Source of the DNA: an uncultured Anaeromyxobacter sp. | Lineage (GTDB): Bacteria > Myxococcota > Myxococcia > Myxococcales > Anaeromyxobacteraceae | Direction: 5' to 3' | DNA length: 64,000 nucleotides | NCBI GenBank assembly: GCA_903904005.1 | Contig: CAIVAR010000161.1 | Coordinates: forward strand, 1-64,000 | Shown: in pieces, positions 35,595 to 44,630 of the stretch | Numbering within the stretch: the first letter of the stretch is position 1 | Layout of the letters: every line of letters starts with the position of its first letter | Translations under genes and position numbers: made by a program | The notes under the pieces: generated by a model | Databases searched by the model: none | Seen by the model: only the letters and a program-made list of their open reading frames with translations | What the model was told of the DNA's origin: nothing

Positions 35595-37592
35595 TTGAGC
35601 GACACGGCTCCTTCCGGAGGACCGTCCGAGGTCCGATCGGATTACGTTTCAGAGGCAACCTTCGACGAGATGGGGCTCTCCGAGCCCGTCCGCCGCGCCA
35701 TCGCCGAGCGGGGGTACGAACGCCCCACGCCGGTGCAGTCGGCGACGGTCATCCCCATCCTGGCCGGCAAGGACGTCATCGTCCGCTCCAAGACCGGGAC
35801 CGGCAAGACCGCCGCGTTCGGCATCCCGATCGTGGAGCGCATCCCGGCCGGCCGCGGCCGCCCGTCGGCGCTCATCATGGCGCCCACCCGGGAGCTCGCC
35901 ATCCAGGTGGCCGAGGAGCTGGCGGCGCTCGGGAAGCCGAAGGGGCTCCGCGTCGTCACCATCTACGGCGGCGCCTCGATGGGCGACCAGCTCGACGGCC
36001 TGCACGCCGGGGCCGAGATCGTGGTGGGCACCCCGGGGCGGATCTACGACCACATCCGCCGGAACACCCTCGACCTCTCCGGCTGCATGGTGAGCTGCCT
36101 CGACGAGGCCGACGAGATGCTCAACATGGGGTTCTTCGAGGAGGTGACGCGGATCCTCGGCCACCTTCCGGACGACTGCCAGCAGCTGCTCTTCTCGGCC
36201 ACCGTTCCGGCCGACATCGAGCAGATCATCAAGGACTACCTCACCGACCCGGAGACCATCCTCCTCTCCGGCGACGAGTACCGCGTCGACAACATCCGGA
36301 ACGTCCTCTACCACACCAACGAGGCCTATCCGAAGCCGCGCAACCTCCTCTACATGGTGGAGATCGAGGAGCCGGAATCGGCCATCGTCTTCTGCAACAC
36401 CCGCAGTGACACCTCGCTCATCACCGCGGTCCTGAACCGCAACGGCTACGAGGCCGAGCTCCTGAACGGCGAGCTGCCGCAGAAGGAGCGCGAGCGGGTG
36501 ATGGCCAAGGTGAAGCGCGGCGAGGTGCGCTTCATGGTGGCCACCGACATCGCGGCCCGCGGCATCGACATCTCCGACCTGTCGCACGTGATCAACTACT
36601 CCCTCCCCGAGGATCCGGCGGTGTACCTGCACCGGGCCGGACGCACCGGGCGCATCGGCAAGAAGGGCACGGCGCTCAGCCTCGTGACCGGGGCCGAGGG
36701 CATCACGCTGGGTGTCCTCCAGAAGAAGTTCGGGGTCGTCTTCGAGGAGAAGCAGATGCCCACGCAGGAGGAGGCGCGCCGCATCTGGACCGACCGGCAC
36801 GTCCTCGAGCTGCGGGAGGGGATGAGCGCGTCGATCTTCGAGGGCTTCATCCCGCTCGCCCAGGAGATCAAGAACCGTCCCGACGGCGATCACCTGATGG
36901 CCTTCGCCCTCAAGTACTTCTTCACGCACCACCGCCTGGAGAAGGTCCAGGACCTGAACAAGGCCGTGCACAAGAAGGAGGAGCACGAGCGCAAGGAGGC
37001 GAAGGTCGCGCCCCGGCGGGAGTCCCGCAGCGAGCCGCGGGCCGAGCCCCGGACCGAATCGCGCGGAGAATCGCGTGACCGCGGCGGCCGGGAAGGCCGG
37101 GAGCGCTCCGGGCGGAGCGACCGCGGGGTCTCGGAGTCCCGCGGCGAGCGCGGAGGGCGTGGCGAGCGCCGCCCGCGGAGCGACCGGGAGATCTTCGAGG
37201 GCCGTGAGTCCGCCGCCGCCGCTCCGGCGAGCACCCCGTCGGTGGAGATCCCCGCCACGCGTGAGATCCCCGCCACGCGGGAGATCCCCATCACCCGCGA
37301 GACCGCCCGCGAGCCTGACGCCTCCGAGTCCTCCGGGGAACGTGGCTCCCCCTCCTCCTCCCGCGTCTTCCTGAACGCCGGCGAGATGGACGGGGCCGAC
37401 GAGGCCAAGCTCCGCGAGACCATCACCTCCCTCGCGCCGGGCATCGCGCTCGTCAAGGTCGAGCTGCGCCGGACCCACACCTTCCTCGAGGTGAAGCCCG
37501 AGGACCTGGACTCGCTCGTTGCCGCGCTCCAGGGCAAGGAAGGGTTCGGGAAGGCGCTCGCAGCCGAGAAGGCGCGCCGGCGCCGGCGCTGA
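35595..37592 (+). CDS. deaD: DEAD-box ATP-dependent RNA helicase (DeaD/CsdA type)
   Basis: 665 aa from TTG 35595 with AAGGG about ten bases upstream. Motifs: Q motif FDEMGLSEPVRRAI...PTPVQ, Walker A SKTGTGKT, DEAD in CLDEADEMLNMGF, SAT, ATDIAARGIDI and HRAGRTGRIG. After the core (to about 440) comes a long Arg/Glu/Ser/Gly-rich disordered stretch (about 455-535), three copies of an EIPATR-like hexapeptide (about 552-571), and a C-terminal DbpA/CsdA-type RNA-binding domain (about 590-660) with a basic end. Likely works in ribosome assembly and cold adaptation. The leader is long, with a palindrome and a hairpin. Confidence 0.93.
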   Translation: MSDTAPSGGPSEVRSDYVSEATFDEMGLSEPVRRAIAERGYERPTPVQSATVIPILAGKDVIVRSKTGTGKTAAFGIPIVERIPAGRGRPSALIMAPTRELAIQVAEELAALGKPKGLRVVTIYGGASMGDQLDGLHAGAEIVVGTPGRIYDHIRRNTLDLSGCMVSCLDEADEMLNMGFFEEVTRILGHLPDDCQQLLFSATVPADIEQIIKDYLTDPETILLSGDEYRVDNIRNVLYHTNEAYPKPRNLLYMVEIEEPESAIVFCNTRSDTSLITAVLNRNGYEAELLNGELPQKERERVMAKVKRGEVRFMVATDIAARGIDISDLSHVINYSLPEDPAVYLHRAGRTGRIGKKGTALSLVTGAEGITLGVLQKKFGVVFEEKQMPTQEEARRIWTDRHVLELREGMSASIFEGFIPLAQEIKNRPDGDHLMAFALKYFFTHHRLEKVQDLNKAVHKKEEHERKEAKVAPRRESRSEPRAEPRTESRGESRDRGGREGRERSGRSDRGVSESRGERGGRGERRPRSDREIFEGRESAAAAPASTPSVEIPATREIPATREIPITRETAREPDASESSGERGSPSSSRVFLNAGEMDGADEAKLRETITSLAPGIALVKVELRRTHTFLEVKPEDLDSLVAALQGKEGFGKALAAEKARRRRR

Positions 37593-37603
37593 TTCGGGAA
37601 TCA

Positions 37604-37623
37604 AGCCCCTCCCGGGAGGGGCT
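37604..37623 (+). terminator. candidate terminator after the DEAD-box gene
   Basis: Perfect 20-bp palindrome, arms AGCCCCTCCC (37604-37613) and GGGAGGGGCT (37614-37623), 12 bp after the helicase stop codon. In RNA it would give a stem of about 8 bp with a CCGG loop. No T tract follows. Confidence 0.45.
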
Positions 37624-37679
37624 CCCGAGGTCACAAGCCGCCTCCTCGTCGCTCTTCCCTAGGTAGGGGAGGGCTCGAC

Positions 37680-37690
37680 GGGGGGGGGGG
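37680..37690 (+). repeat. 11-G homopolymer two bases before a kinase start codon
   Basis: Eleven consecutive G between the upstream region and CG-ATG at 37693. It covers the place of the ribosome-binding site, so length changes by slippage would alter the leader sequence and spacing. Confidence 0.85.
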
Positions 37691-37692
37691 CG

Positions 37693-40671
37693 ATGGCCGT
37701 CGCGAAAGAAATCCGAGGGGAAGTCCCGGAGAACGGGAGGCGCCCGTTCGGCGGCCGCTCCATCTCGGCCCTGCTCAGCGAGATCGCCCGTGCCCCGGAG
37801 GTGGATATCGGGACGGCCGCGGCCCGGCTGCGCCCGGGTGTGGTGGTCGACGGTCGGTTCGAGATCGTCCGCGAGATCGGCCGCGGGGGGTTCGGGGTGG
37901 TGTACGAGGCCCGCGACCTCTCCCTGGGCCGCACCGTGGCGTTCAAGGTCGTGTCCGGAGGGCAGGGTGCGATCCGGGAGGACCGGCTCCTGCGCGAGGC
38001 GGAAGCCGCGGCGCGCCTCTGCCACCCCAACATCGTCCAGCTCCACGACCTGGGTCACTCGGAGTACGGCCCGTTCCTGGTGCTGGAGCTGCTCCGCGGA
38101 CGGACGCTCGCCGACCGGCTCGCCGCCGGCGTCCTCCCCTCGGGCGAGGCGATGCACCTGGTCCGCGACGTGGCCGCCGCGCTTGTGCATGCCCACTCTG
38201 CCGGCGTGATCCACCGGGACCTGAATCCACGGAACGTGTTCCTCGACGAGGAGGGGCACGCCAAGGTCCTCGACTTCGGCCTGGCACGGGCCTTCGGCCA
38301 GCGTGGGGTCCAGGGCGGAACCCCCGCGTACATGGCGCCGGAGCAGTGGCGCGGCGCGCCCGAGGACGAGCGAACGGACGTCTTCGCGCTGGGCGTCCTG
38401 ATCTTCCAGATGCTCACCGGGGAGCTCCCGTTCCCGGGTGCGACGGGGTCTCGGGACGCTCGCTCCACGCCCATCCTCGACGCCCCCGAGCTGCCCCAGC
38501 TCGGCCCGCTCGTCCAGCGGATGCTCGCCCGCGATCCGGTCGACCGTCCCCGCGACGCGGCGGCGGTGGCACGGGAGATCGACGAGATGACGGTGCCGCG
38601 CCCTCCGGGTTCCCGGCCCGTGTCGGAGGGACGACCCCGAGCGCGCCGGCATTCCCTCGTGCTGCGCATCGTGGCCGGCATCGCCGCGGTCTCCGCGGGG
38701 GCGGTCCTCGGTGCGCTGCTGCACGAGCGCGCCGTTCACGCCGGCGCCGTCGCCCGTCCGGGCCGGACGACGGTGGTCGTGTCGGATTCCCTGAATCGGA
38801 CCGCCGATCCCTCGCTCGACGCCGTCTCGCCCCTCCTCGTGACGGCGCTCGAGCAGTCCCGTTCCCTCGACGTGCCCGGAAGGCTCCGCCTGCTCGACCT
38901 CGTCGCGCAGGATGCGCTGGGATCGCCGGGGAAGGTGGAGCCGGCCGTGGCGCGGGAGGTGGCCCGCCGGCTGGGCGCGCACCTGCTGCTCGTCCCGGAG
39001 GTGAGGCGCATCGGATCGGACGTGGTGCTCCAGGTCCGGGGGATCGACCCGTCGCACCTCGACACGATCTTCGTCGTCGAGGAGCGCCGGCCCGCCACCG
39101 GGATCGGAGAGCCCAGCGGGATCCCCGAACTGGTGGACCGCGTCGCCGGCTCGATCCGTCAGGCCCTTCGCCAGGGGGGCGGCGCCGAGGGCGGAGGGAG
39201 GCCGACGGCGGTGACCACCAACCTCGACGCCTACCGCCATTACCTGCTCGGTCAGCAGTTCGCCAACGAGACCTTCGACATCCCGGCCGCCATCACGGAG
39301 TACAAGCTGGCCATCGCCGCCGACCCGGAGTTCGCCATGCCGCACCTCGAGATGGCGATCCTGGCCGGATGGCACGATGCGCCCGACGAGGACCAGCGTT
39401 CCCACATGGCGACCGCGGCGAGGCACGTGGCGAAGCTGCCCGACAAGGAGCGCCGGCTGGTCCTCGGGTACAAGGCCGTCGTGGAGCAGCGTTACCCGGA
39501 GGCGACGCGGATCCTCGACGCTCTGGCGCTCGACTACCCGCTCGACAAGCAGGTCCTCTACCTCGCCGGCGAGGCCTTCTGGCACGGCGACACGCCGGCG
39601 GGCTTCGCACGGGCGGCGTCGCTCTTCGGTTCCGCGCTCGATCTGGACCCGGCCTACCTGGTGGCCTACATCCACCTCTTCGAGTGGCTGGACCGGTTCG
39701 GTCCGAAGGGGGAGGCGCTGGCCCGGGCGGAGCGCGCGGCGAGGCTCCGGCCGTCGGCGGAGGCCCAGGCCATGGTTGCGCGGGCGCTCGGGGCCGCCGA
39801 TCGCTGGAGCGAGGCCGTCGCGGCGGCGGGGAGCGCGACCGCCGTGTCGGGCGGCGAGCACTTCGAGTCGGCCTACGCCAAGGCGGAGGTGCTGTTCGGG
39901 GCCGGGGACCGGGCCGGGGCCGAGCAGGAACTCCGGCGCTGGACCGCGCCGGACGTGCGTCCCGGGCCGCGCCGGGTGGCGGCCGAGGTCCTGGCGCCGA
40001 TCCTCGCCTCGCAGGGACGGGGGCGCGAGGGGCACGAGGCCTTCCTGTCCGTGATCCCGACCGAGTCCGGAAGCCAGTTCGAGGCCTGGGATGCATCGTT
40101 CCTCGCCTACATGGCGCTCGCCGGGGCGAACACGAAGGCGGCCCGCCAGTCCCTCGAGACCCATCGCGCGCCGCCCCCCGGGGAAGACCTGGGGGCCGAC
40201 CGGAAGGCGTGGCTGCTCGCCTGGCTGGGGATGGACGACCAGGCCACGGCCCGGGCGCAGGTGCTCCCGCCCGGATCGCTGTCCGAGCGCCAGTTCGTCG
40301 CGGTCCGGGCCCTCCGGGAGGGGCGCTACACGGATGCGGCGGAGATCCTCGTCGACGTCGCGCGACGCACCCCGGCCGTCGAGCCGCAGTTCCTGCTCGG
40401 GCTGGCGCTCACGGGCGCCGGGCGGCACGGGGAGGCGCTGCGGGCATTCGAGGCGGTGTGTGCGGTCCACCTCCTCTACGCGCCGCCGGCCGCCTACGTC
40501 TTCCGGCCCTGGGCCGACGTCCTCGCCGCGGAGGCGCTCGCCCAGCTGGGCCGGCGCGACGAGGCCCGGACCCGGGTGGCGGCGTTCCTCGCGAGCTGGT
40601 CGGGAGCCGACCCGGACCTTCCGCTCCTCGCACGGGCCAGCGGGCTGGAGCAGCGGCTGGCGCGGCGATGA
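37693..40671 (+). CDS. receptor-like Ser/Thr kinase with TPR sensor domain
   Basis: 992 aa. Kinase domain about 56-318: GRGGFGVVYEA, VAFK, the HRD loop HRDLNPRN (174-181), DFG in VLDFGLA, YMAPEQW. The catalytic-loop Lys is replaced by Asn178, while the other key residues stay, so activity is likely but may be altered. One membrane helix (about 317-340) follows, then a TolB/adenylyl-cyclase-like alpha/beta segment with VVVSDSLNRTADPSLDAV (about 358-480) and a long TPR array (about 500-985). This is the design of myxobacterial membrane kinases that sense through an extracytoplasmic domain. An 11-G tract lies before the start. Confidence 0.9.
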   Translation: MAVAKEIRGEVPENGRRPFGGRSISALLSEIARAPEVDIGTAAARLRPGVVVDGRFEIVREIGRGGFGVVYEARDLSLGRTVAFKVVSGGQGAIREDRLLREAEAAARLCHPNIVQLHDLGHSEYGPFLVLELLRGRTLADRLAAGVLPSGEAMHLVRDVAAALVHAHSAGVIHRDLNPRNVFLDEEGHAKVLDFGLARAFGQRGVQGGTPAYMAPEQWRGAPEDERTDVFALGVLIFQMLTGELPFPGATGSRDARSTPILDAPELPQLGPLVQRMLARDPVDRPRDAAAVAREIDEMTVPRPPGSRPVSEGRPRARRHSLVLRIVAGIAAVSAGAVLGALLHERAVHAGAVARPGRTTVVVSDSLNRTADPSLDAVSPLLVTALEQSRSLDVPGRLRLLDLVAQDALGSPGKVEPAVAREVARRLGAHLLLVPEVRRIGSDVVLQVRGIDPSHLDTIFVVEERRPATGIGEPSGIPELVDRVAGSIRQALRQGGGAEGGGRPTAVTTNLDAYRHYLLGQQFANETFDIPAAITEYKLAIAADPEFAMPHLEMAILAGWHDAPDEDQRSHMATAARHVAKLPDKERRLVLGYKAVVEQRYPEATRILDALALDYPLDKQVLYLAGEAFWHGDTPAGFARAASLFGSALDLDPAYLVAYIHLFEWLDRFGPKGEALARAERAARLRPSAEAQAMVARALGAADRWSEAVAAAGSATAVSGGEHFESAYAKAEVLFGAGDRAGAEQELRRWTAPDVRPGPRRVAAEVLAPILASQGRGREGHEAFLSVIPTESGSQFEAWDASFLAYMALAGANTKAARQSLETHRAPPPGEDLGADRKAWLLAWLGMDDQATARAQVLPPGSLSERQFVAVRALREGRYTDAAEILVDVARRTPAVEPQFLLGLALTGAGRHGEALRAFEAVCAVHLLYAPPAAYVFRPWADVLAAEALAQLGRRDEARTRVAAFLASWSGADPDLPLLARASGLEQRLARR

Positions 40672-40696
40672 GGGCGCCCCGCGGGGCGGCGCGCCG

Positions 40697-41968
40697 TCAG
40701 TCGAGCAGCGCGATCGGCGTCCGGTCGAGCTGCTGCCGGGCGGCGTCGATCCGGGTGAGGAAGTCGTCGCGCCACTCCGGCTTCACCGGTTCCCCGCGCG
40801 GGAGCTGGAGCTGGAGCGGGTTCACGTACGACCCGCCGCGCCGGATGGCGTAGTGGAGGTGGGGGCCCGTGGAGAGTCCGGTGCTTCCCACCCGTCCCAC
40901 CACCTGTCGCTGCCCCACGTGGCTTCCGGCCGCTACGTTCACCTTGGAGAGGTGGCAGTAGACCGAGTCGAGCCCGTTGCGGTGGCGGATCTGCACGGTG
41001 AGGCCGCACCCGCCGCTCCAGCCCGCCAGCGACACGACGCCGTCGCCCACGGCCCAGACCGGCGTGCCCTCGGGCGCACCGTAGTCGACGCCCTGGTGGG
41101 CGCGGACGTAGCCGAGGAGCGGGTGGCGACGGCTGCCGAAGCGCGACGTGAGGTGCACGTAGGGGACGGGCGCCTTGAGGAAGCCGCGGCGGGCGCTCGT
41201 CCCGGCATCGTCGTAGTAGCCGGTGAAGCCGGACGGGTCGGTGTAGCGGAAGAGCCGCTTGCGACCGGTGACCTTGCCCGCGTACTCGGTGGCGAGGACG
41301 TCGCCGTGGCGGAGGAACCGCCCGTCGGCCTCGAAGCGCTCGACAACGAGCTTGAGCGAGTCGCCGCCCCGGACGTCCTGGTAGAAGTCGACGTCCCAGG
41401 CCAGCACGTCGGCGGCCGAGGCGGCGAGCGAAGGATCGCGCGCCGCCGTCTGGAGCGCCTCGGAGACCGAGGACCGGATCGACACCGAGATGAGGACCAC
41501 GTCGCGGGTGACGGTCACCTCGCGCCGGGAGCCGCACAGCCCGGTGGGGCAGGGGAGCACCAGGAACTCGTCGGCCGGCCCCTGCCGCCAGGACAGGGAA
41601 CGGAATTCGCCGCCCGGGAGCGCGCGCTCGACCCGCACCTGGTCGCCCACCCGGATGCGGGTGAAGGACAGGACGCCGTCGAGCGCCCCGAGGACGGCCT
41701 GGAGCTCGGTGGCCTCGAGCCCCATGGAGGCGAGGACCTGCGTGGGGTTCTGGTTGCGCTCCACGGTACGGGCCGTCGCGCGGGTGACCACCGGAGGCGC
41801 AGGGGGCGGGGCCGGTCTGACCTCGGCGACGGGCACCGGGGCAGCAGCCGGGGGAGCCGGCGCGGGCCGGAGGAGGACCACCGCTGCCGTAGCCGCCGCG
41901 CCGATGGCGAGGGCGGTTCCCAGGAGGAGCCAGGCACGGCGCGCAGGGGTGGGGGGCGTGGAGTCCAT
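40697..41968 (-). CDS. M23 (LytM) peptidoglycan endopeptidase
   Basis: 423 aa. An N-terminal membrane anchor (about 11-34) and a Pro/Ala linker precede a domain like that of bacterial OapA/MepM proteins (VLASMGLEATELQAVLGALD). The C-terminal LytM domain (about 268-390) has the zinc motifs HQGVDYG and HLHY plus TSRFGSRRHP at its start. It should cleave peptide cross-bridges in the periplasm, allowing wall growth or separation. All catalytic residues are present, so it is not an EnvC-type activator. Convergent with the kinase gene, 25-bp gap. Confidence 0.92.
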   Translation of the reverse strand: MDSTPPTPARRAWLLLGTALAIGAAATAAVVLLRPAPAPPAAAPVPVAEVRPAPPPAPPVVTRATARTVERNQNPTQVLASMGLEATELQAVLGALDGVLSFTRIRVGDQVRVERALPGGEFRSLSWRQGPADEFLVLPCPTGLCGSRREVTVTRDVVLISVSIRSSVSEALQTAARDPSLAASAADVLAWDVDFYQDVRGGDSLKLVVERFEADGRFLRHGDVLATEYAGKVTGRKRLFRYTDPSGFTGYYDDAGTSARRGFLKAPVPYVHLTSRFGSRRHPLLGYVRAHQGVDYGAPEGTPVWAVGDGVVSLAGWSGGCGLTVQIRHRNGLDSVYCHLSKVNVAAGSHVGQRQVVGRVGSTGLSTGPHLHYAIRRGGSYVNPLQLQLPRGEPVKPEWRDDFLTRIDAARQQLDRTPIALLD

Positions 41969-42060
41969 CGGGTCGGCCGGAACATAACAGCGGGTGGAGG
42001 GGAGAGGGAAGCCGGGAGCGAGGTGTTGCCGTCCCGCCGGTCCCGGGCCATTCTCCGCGC

Positions 42061-42921
42061 GTGCTCCCCCTTCGCCGCGCTCGCCTGGAGATCGTCGCCG
42101 CGGCGCTGCTCTTCTCGACGGGTGGCGCGGCCATCAAGGCGACGACGCTCTCCGGCTTCGAGGTGGGGGGCGTCCGGTCGGCCATCGCCGCCCTGGCGCT
42201 CGTGGCCTTCATCCCGGCGGCCCGCCGGGGCTACACCTGGAGGGCGGCCGCGGTGGGGCTCGCCTTCGCGGGCTCGCTCGTCCTCTTCGTCACCGCCAAC
42301 AAGCTCACCACCTCGGCCGCGAGCATCTTCCTGCAGTCGACGGCGCCGCTCTACATCCTGTTCGTCGGCCCCTGGCTCCTGCGGGAGCGCGCCAGCCGCA
42401 GCGACCTCGTCCTCATGCTCCCGGTGGTGGTCGGGCTCCTCCTCGTGTTCGCCGGGACCGGCACGGCGGTGCGGACCGCGCCCGACCCGTTCCGCGGAAA
42501 CGTGCTCGCGCTCCTCTCCGGGGTCACCTGGGCCTTCGCGATCATGGGACTCCGGTGGATGGCGCGCCACGAGGGGACGTCCCCCATGGCCGCGGCCGTC
42601 CTGGGGAACGTCTTCGCCGCGATGATCTGCCTGCCCTTCCTTCGCTCCCCGGCCCTCGTCCCGGCCGCCGACTGGGCGGCGCTCGCCTACCTCGGCATCT
42701 TCCAGGTGGGGCTCGCCTACGTGTTCCTCACCCGGGGGGTGGAAAAGCTGCCCGCCCTCGACGCCGCGCTCCTCCTGCTGGTGGAGCCGGCGCTCAATCC
42801 CGTCTGGGCCTGGTTCGCCCACGGGGAGCGGCCGTCGCCGCTGGCGCTGGCGGGAGGGGCGCTCATCCTGGGATCGACGGCGGCGAAGGCCTGGGCCGAC
42901 GCCCGGGGCTCCCGCGACTGA
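42061..42921 (+). CDS. EamA/DMT-family transporter
   Basis: 286 aa from GTG 42061. Ten hydrophobic helices arranged as two EamA repeats (about 10-135 and 150-280), with family landmarks ALLFSTGGAAIKAT and LLVEPALNPVWAWF. Inner-membrane metabolite exporter or importer; the substrate cannot be told. Its stop codon directly abuts the stop of the convergent mltG gene (42921/42922), leaving no room for a terminator between them. Confidence 0.88.
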   Translation: MLPLRRARLEIVAAALLFSTGGAAIKATTLSGFEVGGVRSAIAALALVAFIPAARRGYTWRAAAVGLAFAGSLVLFVTANKLTTSAASIFLQSTAPLYILFVGPWLLRERASRSDLVLMLPVVVGLLLVFAGTGTAVRTAPDPFRGNVLALLSGVTWAFAIMGLRWMARHEGTSPMAAAVLGNVFAAMICLPFLRSPALVPAADWAALAYLGIFQVGLAYVFLTRGVEKLPALDAALLLLVEPALNPVWAWFAHGERPSPLALAGGALILGSTAAKAWADARGSRD

Positions 42922-44052
42922 TCACCCGCGCGGCGGCGTCGTCTCGGCTGCGGGCGCGGCTCCGTCGCGGGGCGCCGCGGCCTCGCGGACCGTGTCGGCC
43001 TCCCGCGCCGCCCGCTTCGCGCGGAAGAACTCCACCTGCCACTCCTGCACCGCGGCCTGGTGGCAGCGCAGGTCCGGGCAGAAGACGTGGCTCCCGTCGT
43101 TCCTCGACACGAAGTAGAGGTCCCGGCAGTCGATGGGCGAGATCGCCGCGACGAGGGCCGCCTCGCCGGGGTTCGCGATGGGGCCGGGCGGAAGCCCGGC
43201 CACCGCGTAGGTGTTGTAGGGGTGCGGCGCGGCGAGGTCCTTCTTCGTGATGTTGTTCGACCACTTGCCGCCGCGGCGGAGCATGGTGGCGTACATCACC
43301 GTGGGATCGGTCTGGAGCTTCATCCCCTTGGCCAGCCGGTTGTGGAACACGCAGGAGATCCGCTGCCGCTCGTCTTGCCGGCCGGTCTCCTTCTCGATGA
43401 TGGAGGCCAGGACCACCGCCTGTCCCTCGTCGAGCGTGACGCCGGGCCGGCGCCTCGCCTCGGCCTTCTTCCAGGACTCGCGGTAGCGGGCCACCATGGC
43501 CGAGAGGAGCTCGCGCGGCTTCACGCTGTGTGGAAAGGCGTAGGTGTCCGGGAAGAGGAAGCCCTCCAGGGAAGGGAAGGGAAGCCCGAGCTCGGTCGCG
43601 AACGCCGGGTCCCGCATCAGTGCGAGCAGCTCCGACGACCTGCCGAGCGAGGCCCTCTCGATGATCGGGGCGATCTCGTCGGCGCGCAGCCCCTCGGGGA
43701 CGGTGAACTTCCAGGTCTTCACCTCGCCCTTGTAGATGCGCTCGAGGACGTCGTCGGGGAGGAGCGGCCCGCTGAAGGCGTACTCGCCGGCCTTGAGCGT
43801 CCGCTTGTCCCGCTTCCACATGCGCAGGTAGCGGCGGGCGGTCTTCTCGTCCGAGATGACCCCCGCCTCGGCCAGCCGGCGGATCACGCCGCTGGCGTTC
43901 GTGCCCGGGTCGACCTCGACGATCTTCTCGGCGCCGCTGCCGAAGGGCGTGTCGCGGAAGGCGCGGAGCTCCCGCCAGGTGGTCCAGACGAAGGCCCCCC
44001 CGGCGAGCACCGACAGGAAGACCAGGAAGCCGAGCAGCCGGACGATCCTCAC
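42922..44052 (-). CDS. mltG: endolytic murein transglycosylase MltG
   Basis: 376 aa, slightly longer than usual because of an Ala/Pro/Arg-rich tail. One N-terminal helix (about 5-25), then the YceG domain with a LysM-like segment and the catalytic region LASIIEKETGRQDER, where the Glu cleaves nascent glycan strands, and the family markers FHNRLAKGMKLQTDPTVMY and YNTYAVAGLPPGPIANPGE. It sets glycan length by acting next to polymerases. GTG 44052 overlaps the TGA of ruvX, a common gene pair. Confidence 0.95.
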   Translation of the reverse strand: MRIVRLLGFLVFLSVLAGGAFVWTTWRELRAFRDTPFGSGAEKIVEVDPGTNASGVIRRLAEAGVISDEKTARRYLRMWKRDKRTLKAGEYAFSGPLLPDDVLERIYKGEVKTWKFTVPEGLRADEIAPIIERASLGRSSELLALMRDPAFATELGLPFPSLEGFLFPDTYAFPHSVKPRELLSAMVARYRESWKKAEARRRPGVTLDEGQAVVLASIIEKETGRQDERQRISCVFHNRLAKGMKLQTDPTVMYATMLRRGGKWSNNITKKDLAAPHPYNTYAVAGLPPGPIANPGEAALVAAISPIDCRDLYFVSRNDGSHVFCPDLRCHQAAVQEWQVEFFRAKRAAREADTVREAAAPRDGAAPAAETTPPRG

Positions 44053-44462
44053 ATGGGCCTCCCGTCGAGCCAGCCCTGCAGGATCACCGCGGCCGCCTCG
44101 GCGTCGACGAGCGCCTTCATGTCCCGGGACGACACCCCGCGGGAGCGCAGCCGGTCCTCGGCCTCGAAGGTGGAGAGCCGCTCGTCGAAGAGGTCGACCG
44201 GCACCCCCAGCGCGGACGCCAGGCGGGGGGCGAAGGTGCGTGCGAGCCGGGCCGAAGGGCCCTCGGTCCCGTCCATGTTCAGGGGGAGGCCGACCACGGC
44301 ACGGGTCACCTCGTACTCCTGGGCGACGATCCCGATGGCGCCGAGGTCCGCCGCCTCGTTCCGCCGCTCGACCGCGCGGAGCGGGCGCGCCGAGCGGAGG
44401 ACGTCGTCGGCCAGGGCGAGCCCGATGCGGGCCCTTCCGAGGTCGATGCCGAGGTATCGCAC
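44049..44462 (-). CDS. ruvX: RuvX/YqgF-type RNase H-fold nuclease
   Basis: 137 aa, the usual length. The RNase H-like core GIDLGRARIGLALAD (4-18) with the first Asp, VVGLPLNMDG (about 57-66), DERLSTFEAE (about 92-101) and the last Asp in VDAEAAAVILQ (about 119-129) are present. Thought to resolve Holliday junctions or process rRNA ends. It overlaps mltG by 4 bp. Confidence 0.93.
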   Translation of the reverse strand: MRYLGIDLGRARIGLALADDVLRSARPLRAVERRNEAADLGAIGIVAQEYEVTRAVVGLPLNMDGTEGPSARLARTFAPRLASALGVPVDLFDERLSTFEAEDRLRSRGVSSRDMKALVDAEAAAVILQGWLDGRPM

Positions 44463-44630
44463 CAGGGGAATCTAGGGGCCGCAGGACGTGGGGTCAAACG
44501 TCCGTGCCCCGGCCCCTCCGGCGCGGAGGCGGCCCGGGTAGCGCCGGAACGCCCTGGAAACGCGCTTCCGTTTTCCGGCACGGGCGGTGCGAGGGGACGT
44601 CACGTTCCCTTCACCCCAGGAGGTCCGCAC
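44463..44630 (+). other. intergenic region before the translocator-like gene
   Basis: 168 bp without a gene. It holds a strong ribosome site AGGAGGT (44618-44624, six bases before the ATG). GGAAC (44546-44550) followed after 18 nt by CGTTTT (44569-44574) resembles an ECF-sigma promoter, a weak inference. Confidence 0.4.
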
